Below, in pieces: positions 1-5,547 of a DNA stretch of 32,398 nucleotides; positions within the stretch are counted from its first letter, which is position 1; the number at the start of each line of letters is the position of its first letter. The DNA is from Terriglobia bacterium. Lineage in GTDB: Bacteria > Acidobacteriota > Terriglobia > JAIQFV01. Location of the stretch: the NCBI GenBank assembly GCA_020072965.1, contig JAIQFY010000057.1, positions 1 through 32,398 on the forward strand. The letters are read 5' to 3'. Made by a program: the position numbers and the translations under genes. The notes beneath the pieces are model-generated. The model saw nothing but the letters and a program-made list of their open reading frames with translations, searched no databases and was not told the DNA's origin.

Positions 1-216
1 TCTTCGATCGGCACGGATAGAAGGTCGTTCCGGGAGCATTCTAAAAATCTCCCGAACTGAACAAAGAGCCACCACAGCCAAGTAAAAGATCCGTTCGCAA
101 GGAGCTTGACAAAAACGACCACATAGAAGGTCTCTGCAAATGGCAATTGCTCCAGAAAGTTCGGTCTCTTGACAATGACGAAACACCATTTCACGATTGC
201 AGAGATCTGACACTCG
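1..216 (+). repeat. Left copy of a long inverted repeat (partner at 32139-32354)
   Basis: Positions 1-216 are the reverse complement of 32139-32354, with position i pairing with 32355-i. I count 8 mismatches in 216 bp; the first 74 bp are identical, and the differences cluster at about 139-175. Identity stops sharply at 217. The copy is cut by the start of the window, so its true length is unknown. Read on the minus strand, the repeat is open in the same frame as the open stretch in the right copy, but this copy has no ATG and hits a TGA about 50 bp upstream of the repeat boundary. It may be a dispersed repeat or a piece of a duplicated gene. I do not recognise the sequence. Confidence 0.9.
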
Positions 217-415
217 TCATTATAAGATATTGTACATTCCCCAGAATAACGAGATAAGGATCCATACCATCATTGCCAAGTATATTGAAGTAAGGGTAAA
301 GAAACTGAAACTGTCAATTCTAGATTCGAATCAGGTAATCGATGAAAAGGAAATTATCTCGATTTGAAAGATTGTCGGTGCCTGCCCCGAGTCTTATGAT
401 ACTCGGATGAATGCC
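217..415. other. Intergenic stretch with a small hairpin
   Basis: No supported gene. The only structure I see is a 6-bp perfect stem (CCGAGT/ACTCGG, 387-392 and 401-406, 8-nt loop). It begins 14 nt beyond the stop codon of the minus-strand RAYT gene and outside its terminal repeat. There is no T-run after it, so it is at best a weak terminator or a REP-like hairpin. Confidence 0.5.
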
Positions 416-440
416 GAGGGTCACATCTTCGCATTTTGCA
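416..440. repeat. RAYT element 1, 3' terminal inverted repeat
   Basis: 25 bp, the exact reverse complement of 1562-1586. It overlaps the end of the transposase gene: the stop codon TGA (421-423 on the minus strand) is the TGA of the TGACCC motif, and the last four codons (Asn-Ala-Lys-Met) are encoded by the repeat. Confidence 0.9.
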
Positions 441-1458
441 ATTGCTGATGGGCGCGTTGGAGAAGGCGGGCCAGGGGAGGATCTTGCTGGCAGCGGCGGT
501 GGAAGCGCTGGAGGGCCGAGGCGACGGAGACGTAATCGATTCCCCCGGCGCGGTGACCTAGTTCGGCCAAGGTCATGGACTTGTGGTGGCGGGCGAGGCA
601 GAGAACGAGGTCTCTTCCCCAGTCGCCATGACGGTCCCAGAACTGGATCCACGACTCGTGCCGGAGGGCTTCGACCACTCCCACAATCTGTTCCCAAGAA
701 GGGGCGGGGGTGAGGAGCCTCAGGGAAGGCTGTTCTCGCCGATTCCCGTCCGCGAGACCGCGAATCCGGTCGACGAATACGGGGCTGCCGAGCACCAGTT
801 GGGCTTGCAGGTTGGTCCATGGCGACTCCAGGCGGCCTCCCTGAAGCGGGGCTTCAACGTAAGATCGGTACGCGGCGGGAGTCAGGCCCACTCGATTGAG
901 AAAAACCCCACTGCTCAGCCACGCGGGTGGCTGTTCCTCTCCGATGAAGGCCCGATAGGAGCTCCACCGGTAGGCGTGCAACGCTTCGAGCGCCGCGCGA
1001 AGGGAGTTCGGAGAGGGTTTCAGGTCGCCTCCCCATTGGCCAAAGGGTGGGTTGGCCTTGCCGAGTCCAAATTGTTGGGTTCGAATGGGATTGAGATGGA
1101 GATAGCGGGAGACTTCCAAGGCGGCGGCAGTGGGCTCCAGCAGCACGGCATGAAAACGCCCATGAAAGAGATGTCCGCTACGGTGATGCCGCCGATTGAA
1201 ATCGCTGCTGAAACCGCCATTGAGGGATTGCAGGGCCCGACTCAGATTGGCTTCCTGCGTCTCGACCTCGAGATGGTAGTGATTCTCCATCAGGACGAAG
1301 GCGTACAGGAACCAACGGAAGCGATCGACCACGTCGGCGAGCAGCTGAAGGAAGGCGAGGCGATCGTCGTCATCCCAAAAGATGGGGCGTCGTTCGTTGC
1401 CTCGAGCGGTAATGTGATACCAGGCGCCTGGAAAACTGATTCGAAGGGCTCTCACCAT
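421..1458 (-). CDS. REP-associated tyrosine transposase (RAYT), IS200-like Y1 family
   Basis: A 345-residue HUH single-strand transposase. The N-terminal Y1 domain starts with WYHITARGN (residues 13-21), followed by the metal-binding H-Y-H triad in LMENHYH (His60, His62). The probable catalytic tyrosine is Tyr119 in SRYLHLNPIR. The C-terminal third (about residues 250-345, around GDWGRDLVLCLARHH) resembles the helical DnaA-C-like domain often found in this RAYT subgroup. I chose the ATG at 1458 because the conserved MVRALRISFPG start sits there; an upstream in-frame ATG at 1566 would place extra residues across the terminal repeat. I see no good ribosome binding site. The last codons and the stop lie inside the 3' terminal repeat. 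The paralogue at 1755-2798 has the same residue numbering for the HYH motif and catalytic Tyr. Known RAYTs nick and join REP-type hairpins; the DNA substrate here is inferred to be the flanking repeats. Confidence 0.9.
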   Translation of the reverse strand: MVRALRISFPGAWYHITARGNERRPIFWDDDDRLAFLQLLADVVDRFRWFLYAFVLMENHYHLEVETQEANLSRALQSLNGGFSSDFNRRHHRSGHLFHGRFHAVLLEPTAAALEVSRYLHLNPIRTQQFGLGKANPPFGQWGGDLKPSPNSLRAALEALHAYRWSSYRAFIGEEQPPAWLSSGVFLNRVGLTPAAYRSYVEAPLQGGRLESPWTNLQAQLVLGSPVFVDRIRGLADGNRREQPSLRLLTPAPSWEQIVGVVEALRHESWIQFWDRHGDWGRDLVLCLARHHKSMTLAELGHRAGGIDYVSVASALQRFHRRCQQDPPLARLLQRAHQQLQNAKM

Positions 1459-1561
1459 CGCCAATGGAGGGGGAAAATAAAAAGCGGGGGGACACCACCG
1501 CCTTGATTTGTATCTCACTTTCAACCACTGCGCAATGAAAAAATGCAATGGCATGGCCAAA

Positions 1562-1586
1562 TGCAAAATGCGAAGATGTGACCCTC
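1562..1586. repeat. RAYT element 1, 5' terminal inverted repeat
   Basis: Perfect 25-bp inverted copy of 416-440, located 103 bp upstream of the transposase start at 1458. It is separated by only 15 bp from the inner repeat of RAYT element 2. Confidence 0.9.
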
Positions 1587-1601
1587 TTCATTGGTACCAG
1601 T

Positions 1602-1624
1602 ATTGGGGGTCAGACTGGGACATT
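1602..1624. repeat. RAYT element 2, 5' terminal inverted repeat
   Basis: 23 bp, perfect reverse complement of 2784-2806, 130 bp upstream of the transposase start. The rest of this upstream region (1625-1754) holds a TATAAT hexamer at 1686-1691 without a convincing -35 box, and no other gene. Confidence 0.9.
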
Positions 1625-1754
1625 GGACAAATGATCCTATGGGGTCAGGACCACATCATTCCGCTCTTCTTTTCGCCCAAGAGAGTATAATCAAGAGTTG
1701 CAAGAGGTCGATCGGATCCCCCGTTGACAAACCTTCCCCCGATGCGGAGTCAGT

Positions 1755-2798
1755 ATGCCGAGGCCATGGCGCATTCAGTGGGAGGGGTGCTGGTATCACG
1801 TTACCTCTCGGGGCAATGGACGAGGGAACATTTTTCATGATGACGAAGACCGCCTGCATTTCCTGGGTTTGTTGGGCCGCATGACAGAAAGGTTCAGGGT
1901 GCGGCTTCATGTTTACGCCCTCATGGACAATCATTATCATTGGTTGCTGCAGACGTTGGAAGCGAATTTGAGCCGAGCGATGCAGTGGTTCAACAGCGGG
2001 TATAGCAGTTGGTTCAACCGTCGCCATCGGCGACCGGGGCATCTGCTGCAAGGGCGGTACAAGGCGATTGTGGTACAACCGGAGCAGTGGGGGCTGGAGT
2101 TGAGCCGCTATGTGCACTTGAATCCCATTCGGGTGGAAAGATTCGAACTGGACAAACGACGGCAGCGCCAAAACCGCGCCGACGTGGGAAGTGAATTGCA
2201 AGTGGAGAGATGGAAGGATCGGATCGAGTATTTGAGAAACTATCGGTGGAGCTCTTATCGGGCCTATGTGGGATTAGACTCGTCGCCTTCGTGGTTGAAT
2301 TGTGCTGAGGTCTTGAGCTGGATGAGAGCTCCGGAGGGGAAGCAAAGACGGGCTTACCAGCAGTTTGTGGAAGCTGCCGCGCGGGAGGGATTGCAGCAGA
2401 CCCCATGGCGGCAGTTGCAGGCGCAGGTGGCCTTGGGAGACGACGCTTTCATACAGGGACTTGAAAAGCACTTGGAGAGACGGGAGCCGCAGGCGGCACG
2501 AGTTCTGCGGAGGCGACCGGATTTCGAAACAGTGGTTGGAATAGTGGAAGGAATGAGGGCGGAGAGCTGGGAGCAGTTCTCGAATCGGCATGGAGATTGG
2601 GGACGTGAGTTGGTGCTGTGCCTGGCTCACGAGCACTGCGAACTGACGCTGCAACAACTCGGACGATTAGTGGGCAAAATGGATTACAGCGCCGTCAGCA
2701 AAGCGATCGAGCGATTTCGGGTGCGAATGGCGACGGATCGAGAATTGGCTGCCCTGGTCGCTCAGGCTACCACGGAATTGTCGAATGTCCCAGTCTGA
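1755..2798 (+). CDS. REP-associated tyrosine transposase (RAYT), IS200-like Y1 family
   Basis: A 347-residue paralogue of the gene at 421-1458. The Y1 domain begins WYHVTSRGNGRGNIF (from residue 13), the HUH-type triad is in LMDNHYH (His60 and His62), and the candidate catalytic tyrosine is Tyr119 in LSRYVHLNPIR. The C-terminal domain again contains a GDWGRELVLCLAHEH segment. The ATG at 1755 has a GGAG six bases upstream and gives the conserved start MPRPWRIQWEG, so I accept it. The stop TGA at 2796-2798 lies inside the 3' terminal repeat, in the same position of the motif as in the paralogue. The two proteins are clearly related but well diverged along their length, so this is not a recent tandem duplication. 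All recognisable catalytic residues are present and the frame is intact. Confidence 0.92.
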   Translation: MPRPWRIQWEGCWYHVTSRGNGRGNIFHDDEDRLHFLGLLGRMTERFRVRLHVYALMDNHYHWLLQTLEANLSRAMQWFNSGYSSWFNRRHRRPGHLLQGRYKAIVVQPEQWGLELSRYVHLNPIRVERFELDKRRQRQNRADVGSELQVERWKDRIEYLRNYRWSSYRAYVGLDSSPSWLNCAEVLSWMRAPEGKQRRAYQQFVEAAAREGLQQTPWRQLQAQVALGDDAFIQGLEKHLERREPQAARVLRRRPDFETVVGIVEGMRAESWEQFSNRHGDWGRELVLCLAHEHCELTLQQLGRLVGKMDYSAVSKAIERFRVRMATDRELAALVAQATTELSNVPV

Positions 2799-2806
2799 CC
2801 CCCAAT
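2784..2806. repeat. RAYT element 2, 3' terminal inverted repeat
   Basis: 23 bp, inverted copy of 1602-1624. It encodes the last codons (Asn-Val-Pro-Val) and supplies the stop codon of the transposase. Its outer part (from 2791) is repeated directly at 4294-4313 on the far side of the inserted IS. Confidence 0.9.
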
Positions 2807-2810
2807 GTTG
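2791..2810 (+). repeat. 20-bp direct repeat flanking the IS (left copy)
   Basis: CAGTCTGACCCCCAATGTTG at 2791-2810 recurs exactly at 4294-4313. If the element is 2811-4293, this is an unusually long target-site duplication. Alternatively the IS inserted between two pre-existing copies of a REP-like repeat. A further partial copy (GACCCCCAATGTT) follows at 4312-4324. Confidence 0.85.
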
Positions 2811-2859
2811 TCATTAGCACATGATATGTCCGGTGTAAAAGACAAGTGAAGTGTCCGCT
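2809..2859. repeat. IS left terminal inverted repeat with two tandem sub-repeats
   Basis: Imperfect inverted match to 4244-4295. It contains two related sub-sites: 2814-2832 (TTAGCACATGATATGTCCG) and 2841-2859 (GACAAGTGAAGTGTCCGCT). Confidence 0.85.
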
Positions 2860-2898
2860 CGAAGCGGCGTAAGGTGGGGCTTTTGTCAGGAGGCCGAC

Positions 2899-4242
2899 AT
2901 GAAGCTCTACCCGGAGCGCGCGAGTGGGCGGGCCATGAAGATTCAAGAAGTGATCATGAGGGCGATGGCGAAGAAGATTAATTGGATTCAAGCTGCGGAG
3001 ATCATTGGAATCAGTCCGCGGCAGATGCGGCGGTGGGTCCAGCGATATGAGGAATATGGGTATGACGGGCTGTACGACCGGCGGTTGGGGCGGCCGAGTC
3101 CGAAACGGGTGGCGGTGGCGACGGTGGAGCAGGTGCTGGGGTTATATCAAGGCCGCTACTATGATTTGAATGTGCGGCACTTTCACGAGAAGTTGAGGGA
3201 GGAACACGGGATTCAGCTCAGCTACAGCTGGGTCAAGAAAGCGCTCCAGGAAGCCGGATTGGTGAAGAAGTACAAGCCCCGGGGGGTGCATCGACGACGA
3301 CGAGAGCGGCGCCCGCTGCCCGGCATGTTGGTGCACCTTGAGGGGAGTCGGCATCGGTGGTTTCAAGACGGGCGCTATTTCGATCTGATTGCGATACTGG
3401 ATGATGCCAGCAGCGAGATCTACTATGCGCAGCTGGTGGAAGAGGAATCCACCCGCACGGTGATGGCGGGGTTACGGGCCGTGGTCCAGGAGCGGGGGAT
3501 CTTCTGTGCGCTGTACAGCGATCGGGCCAGTCATTTCTTCTTGACGCCCAAGACGGGCGAGGGGGTGGATCGGGAGCGGGTCACGCAGGTCGGACGGGCG
3601 CTGGGGCAGCTGGGCATTGAGATGATCGCGGCCTATTCTCCGCAGGCGAGGGGGCGCAGTGAGCGCAGCTTTCAAACCTGGCAGGGACGACTCCCGCAGG
3701 AGCTTCGCCTGCGGGAGATGACCACGCTGGAAGAGGCCAATGGTTTCTTGCGGCAGCACTACATCGCCGAGTTCAATCGTCGCTTGGCGGTGAAAGCGGC
3801 CCAGCCGGGCACCGCCTTTGTCTCGGCGCGAGGGCGGAATCTGGAGGAGATTTTTGCCCTGCAACAGGAGCGGGTGGTGAACCGCGATAACACGGTTCAC
3901 TTCGACCATCAGGTCTTACAGATTGAGCCGACGCGCTGGCACCGCAGCCTGGCCGGCTGTCGCGTCATGGTTTTCCAGCACCTCGACGGAAGCCTCACCA
4001 TCGGGTACGGGGCTCACCGCCTCGGCCCTTACGACCCCGCCCCCCTCGGCACTACTGCGGTGCTTCGGCCCCGGGTGAGAGCGGTTGTGGAAAAGCTTGT
4101 GGACTCACAAGAAAGAAAAAAAGAAGCAAAAAAAGAAAGAAACCATGGCCTGATGGAAAAGTGGAAATCCCATAAAGCGGGATTCCCACTTTTCCACAGG
4201 CCTCATCATCACCTTTCTCAACCGAAGGTGCTGTCAACCTAA
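2899..4242 (+). CDS. ISNCY-family DDE transposase
   Basis: A 447-residue transposase. Residues 15-60 form a helix-turn-helix (AAEIIGISPRQMRRW), followed by a second DNA-binding segment (SYSWVKKALQEAGLV, about 108-122) and an rve-type catalytic core: RHRWFQDGRYFDLIAILDDA (151-170), YSDRASHFF (206-214) and ARGRSERSFQTWQGRLPQEL (250-269). Asp208 and Glu255 fit the second and third DDE positions. The first position, which I remember as Asp in related ISNCY proteins (H-I-D-G-S), is Glu148 here (HLEGS), so activity is doubtful. The ATG at 2899 is preceded by CAGGAGG at the right distance; an upstream in-frame GTG at 2851 would lie in the terminal repeat. The last 40 or so residues are Lys/His-rich and are read across a long hairpin (4147-4202). 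Confidence 0.9.
   Translation: MKLYPERASGRAMKIQEVIMRAMAKKINWIQAAEIIGISPRQMRRWVQRYEEYGYDGLYDRRLGRPSPKRVAVATVEQVLGLYQGRYYDLNVRHFHEKLREEHGIQLSYSWVKKALQEAGLVKKYKPRGVHRRRRERRPLPGMLVHLEGSRHRWFQDGRYFDLIAILDDASSEIYYAQLVEEESTRTVMAGLRAVVQERGIFCALYSDRASHFFLTPKTGEGVDRERVTQVGRALGQLGIEMIAAYSPQARGRSERSFQTWQGRLPQELRLREMTTLEEANGFLRQHYIAEFNRRLAVKAAQPGTAFVSARGRNLEEIFALQQERVVNRDNTVHFDHQVLQIEPTRWHRSLAGCRVMVFQHLDGSLTIGYGAHRLGPYDPAPLGTTAVLRPRVRAVVEKLVDSQERKKEAKKERNHGLMEKWKSHKAGFPLFHRPHHHLSQPKVLST
4147..4202. repeat. Long hairpin inside the 3' end of the IS transposase gene
   Basis: Arms 4147-4171 and 4179-4202 pair over about 24 bp with one bulged base (4153) and one mismatch, around a 7-nt loop. It lies in the last 100 bp of the coding sequence. 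It may limit read-through transcription or translation across the element, as described for some IS elements; that role is inferred. Confidence 0.8.
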
Positions 4243-4243
4243 A

Positions 4244-4295
4244 AGCGGACACTTCACTTGCTAAAAAAAGCGGACATTTTAATTTGCTAATGACA
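4244..4295. repeat. IS right terminal inverted repeat with two tandem sub-repeats
   Basis: Inverted counterpart of 2809-2859, with sub-sites at 4244-4264 and 4269-4290, both of the form AGCGGACA...GCTAA. Confidence 0.85.
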
Positions 4296-4313
4296 GTCTG
4301 ACCCCCAATGTTG
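4294..4313 (+). repeat. 20-bp direct repeat flanking the IS (right copy)
   Basis: Exact copy of 2791-2810. It is followed at once by a second GACCCCCAATGTT (4312-4324), so the target already carried a small tandem repeat. Confidence 0.85.
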
Positions 4314-4393
4314 ACCCCCAATGTTCTCTGCGGAGGGGAACATGCCAGGAAAATATTTTGGGGGGTTCCAAGATTCACTCGACAGATACTTTC

Positions 4394-4490
4394 GCCCCGC
4401 AAGCGGGGCTCGGATGTCATTGGGGACACCGGTACCCCACCCTCGCTCCGCCCCGCAAAGAACGCGGGACGGAGCTTCAGGTGGGGCTAC
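4394..4490. repeat. REP/BIME-like palindromes
   Basis: GCCCCGC-AA-GCGGGGC occupies 4394-4409. A larger imperfect palindrome spans 4432-4490: an outer stem (GTACCCCACC against GGTGGGGCTAC, one bulge), then GCTCCG/CGGAGC and CCCGC/GCGGG, closing a 7-nt loop, about 21 paired bases in all. A small GGCCC-TTC-GGGCC hairpin follows at about 4499-4511. Non-coding; probably related to the RAYT/REP material next to it. Confidence 0.7.
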
Positions 4491-4636
4491 ACTCTGACGG
4501 CCCTTCGGGCCTAAAGGGACAAAAGCCTCACTCGAAAAGCGTCCACTCATGGGAATCGAATCTTCCTCCGACATTGATTATGGCCTTCAATTTCGGAATT
4601 CGGGATCATCCGTGTGAGCGACCTGCTATCGTCACT

Positions 4637-4666
4637 AATCCTGTTGAATCCTGTTAAATCCTGTTT
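4637..4666 (+). repeat. Three tandem 10-bp repeats (AATCCTGTTN)
   Basis: AATCCTGTTG, AATCCTGTTA and AATCCTGTTT follow one another without gaps. No gene is visible between 4314 and 4795; besides these repeats and the palindromes the stretch holds only the promoter of the next gene. Confidence 0.9.
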
Positions 4667-4728
4667 CAAGCCTTCTGAGGCCTTCCCCGCGCCGAAGAAC
4701 GAAACCTCAGTTGTTGTTGAAAGAAGGA

Positions 4729-4757
4729 ATGACAGGAGGGGGAGAATTGATTATAAT
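4729..4757 (+). promoter_or_regulatory. Sigma70-type promoter of the 47-residue basic protein gene
   Basis: -35 ATGACA (4729-4734), 17-bp spacer, perfect -10 TATAAT (4752-4757). The expected start point near 4764 leaves a leader of about 30 nt before the ATG at 4796. Confidence 0.65.
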
Positions 4758-4795
4758 GCCCGACTGTTCATCGCCACAGGGAGGGTTGAGCGAGT

Positions 4796-4939
4796 ATGCG
4801 GGAAAGACAAAGAGAAATCCGGCGCCGGCGGCATCGCCGGGTCAAACGTATCAAGCAGCACACTAAAGCACTCAGGGAACAGTATGCCAAGCCGGCACCT
4901 GTCGCGACCCCTACCGCGGCGGCGGCTTCGGTGGAGTGA
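4796..4939 (+). CDS. Small Arg/Lys-rich protein, 47 residues (possibly DUF6800-like)
   Basis: The frame begins at ATG 4796 with a GGGAGGG about 12 bases upstream and a well-formed promoter before it. Residues 1-32 are strongly basic and predicted helical: MRERQREIRRRRHRRVKRIK, then KALREQYAKP. Residues 33-47 are a Pro/Ala/Thr-rich tail ending in Val-Glu. Such short proteins with an E-x-x-R-R-R-H-R-R core remind me of the small DUF6800 family; that resemblance is from memory and weak. It could bind nucleic acid or ribosomes by charge. It lies between the repeat-rich mobile region and the 3' end of the broken ThiF gene on the opposite strand, 16 bp away. Its promoter and ribosome binding site make it more credible than a random frame, but the function is unknown. 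Confidence 0.6.
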   Translation: MRERQREIRRRRHRRVKRIKQHTKALREQYAKPAPVATPTAAAASVE

Positions 4940-4955
4940 TCAACCCCCGGACACC

Positions 4956-5427
4956 TCAGGGCATTCCTTCGCTGGCCACGGCAGCCCCATATATCCACGG
5001 CACGTTCAGCTTCACGCAGGCATCGTTGATCAAAAACTGTGTTTCGAAATTGTCGGTCCCGTCGATCACCAGACTCGAATTCCGGACCAGGTGCTCGATA
5101 TTCGACGCATTGGCATCCAGCAGCAGGCCCCGGATGCTGATCGTCGAATTAATGCTCCGGAGTTTTTTTTCCGCGGCTGCGGCCTCCGGCCAATGCTCCG
5201 CGGCGTCCCGTTCATCGAACAGGATCTGCCGCTGGAGATTCGATTCCTCCACAAAGTCCCGGTCCACCAAAACCAGGTGACCGATGCCCGCCCGGGCGCA
5301 CAACTCCGCTGACACGGTGCCCAGTGCGCCAAGGCCGAGCATGATGACCCGCGAGCGGGAGAGACGTTCCTGTCCCTCCCGGCCGATCAAAGAGAATTTG
5401 TCTGGAATAGCGACACAATTCAGACAT
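4956..5427 (-). pseudogene. ThiF/MoeB/HesA-family adenylyltransferase, frameshifted and truncated
   Basis: The natural start is ATG 5427, giving MSELCRYSRQILF, the standard ThiF-family opening. That frame loses homology after about 15 codons. The match resumes one base over as IGREGQERLSRSRVIMLGLG, so there is a frameshift near 5375-5390, in a C/G-rich stretch; the span is 472 nt, one more than a multiple of three. The second part keeps the nucleotide-binding loop GLGALG, DRDFVEESNLQRQ and DGTDNFETQFLIND, then WIYGAAVASEGMP and a TGA. Normal family members continue for 80-190 residues with a PCLRC-type zinc site; none of the three frames continues it. An intact homologue would adenylate a ubiquitin-like sulfur carrier (ThiS/MoaD type). 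It follows nrtR in the same orientation by 120 bp. Confidence 0.8.
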
Positions 5428-5547
5428 GTCATCCTTCCAACGAAACCCCGTTGATGCCGGGCAAAATCCCGAGCGCCACTTCCCCGCTCCCCACGTAACC
5501 GGGACCGCTTGAGTATCGGCGAGATTAATGGATGATGTTGAAGATCA

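Larger units (their letters stand above)
416..1586 (-). mobile_element. RAYT element 1: single-gene element bounded by 25-bp perfect inverted repeats
   Basis: A 1171-bp unit containing one Y1 transposase gene. The ends at 416-440 and 1562-1586 are perfect reverse complements over 25 bp. The repeat contains AATG, eight bases (CGAAGATG) and TGACCC when read outward at the gene's 3' end. The unit lies head to head with RAYT element 2, with 15 bp between the two inner repeats. RAYTs are usually described as single-copy genes flanked by REP sequences. Two neighbouring units, each with its own perfect repeat, look more like mobile units. Actual mobility is inferred. Confidence 0.75.
1602..2806 (+). 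mobile_element. RAYT element 2: single-gene element bounded by 23-bp perfect inverted repeats
   Basis: A 1205-bp unit with one Y1 transposase gene. The repeats at 1602-1624 and 2784-2806 are perfect reverse complements. At the 3' end they read AATG, eight bases (TCCCAGTC) and TGACCC. This matches the architecture of element 1, but the octamer is different. The right repeat is immediately followed by an ISNCY-like insertion that duplicates part of it (2791-2810 and 4294-4313). A looser GGGTCA half-site at 1642-1660 lies inside the 5' region. Confidence 0.75.
2811..4293 (+). mobile_element. ISNCY-like insertion sequence with imperfect ~50-bp terminal inverted repeats
   Basis: About 1.48 kb with one transposase gene. 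The ends read TCATTAGCA inward from the left and TGCTAATGA at the right. They can be extended by two bases each (TG...CA) into the flanking direct repeat. Homology between the ends continues for about 50 bp with one gap (2809-2859 against 4244-4295). Within each end, a unit of the form TTAGCA...TGTCCG, or its variant CAAGTGAAGTGTCCGC, occurs twice, as expected for two tandem transposase-binding sites. The family assignment rests on the transposase. Confidence 0.85.

Noticed and set aside
583-1506. Long open frame opposite RAYT gene 1
   Set aside because: Overlaps the well-supported transposase for its whole length and has no family motif; a codon-composition shadow.
1724-1752. TTGACA at 1724-1729 as the RAYT 2 promoter
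   Set aside because: At 17 bp the -10 would be AGTCAG, which matches poorly and lies against the start codon.
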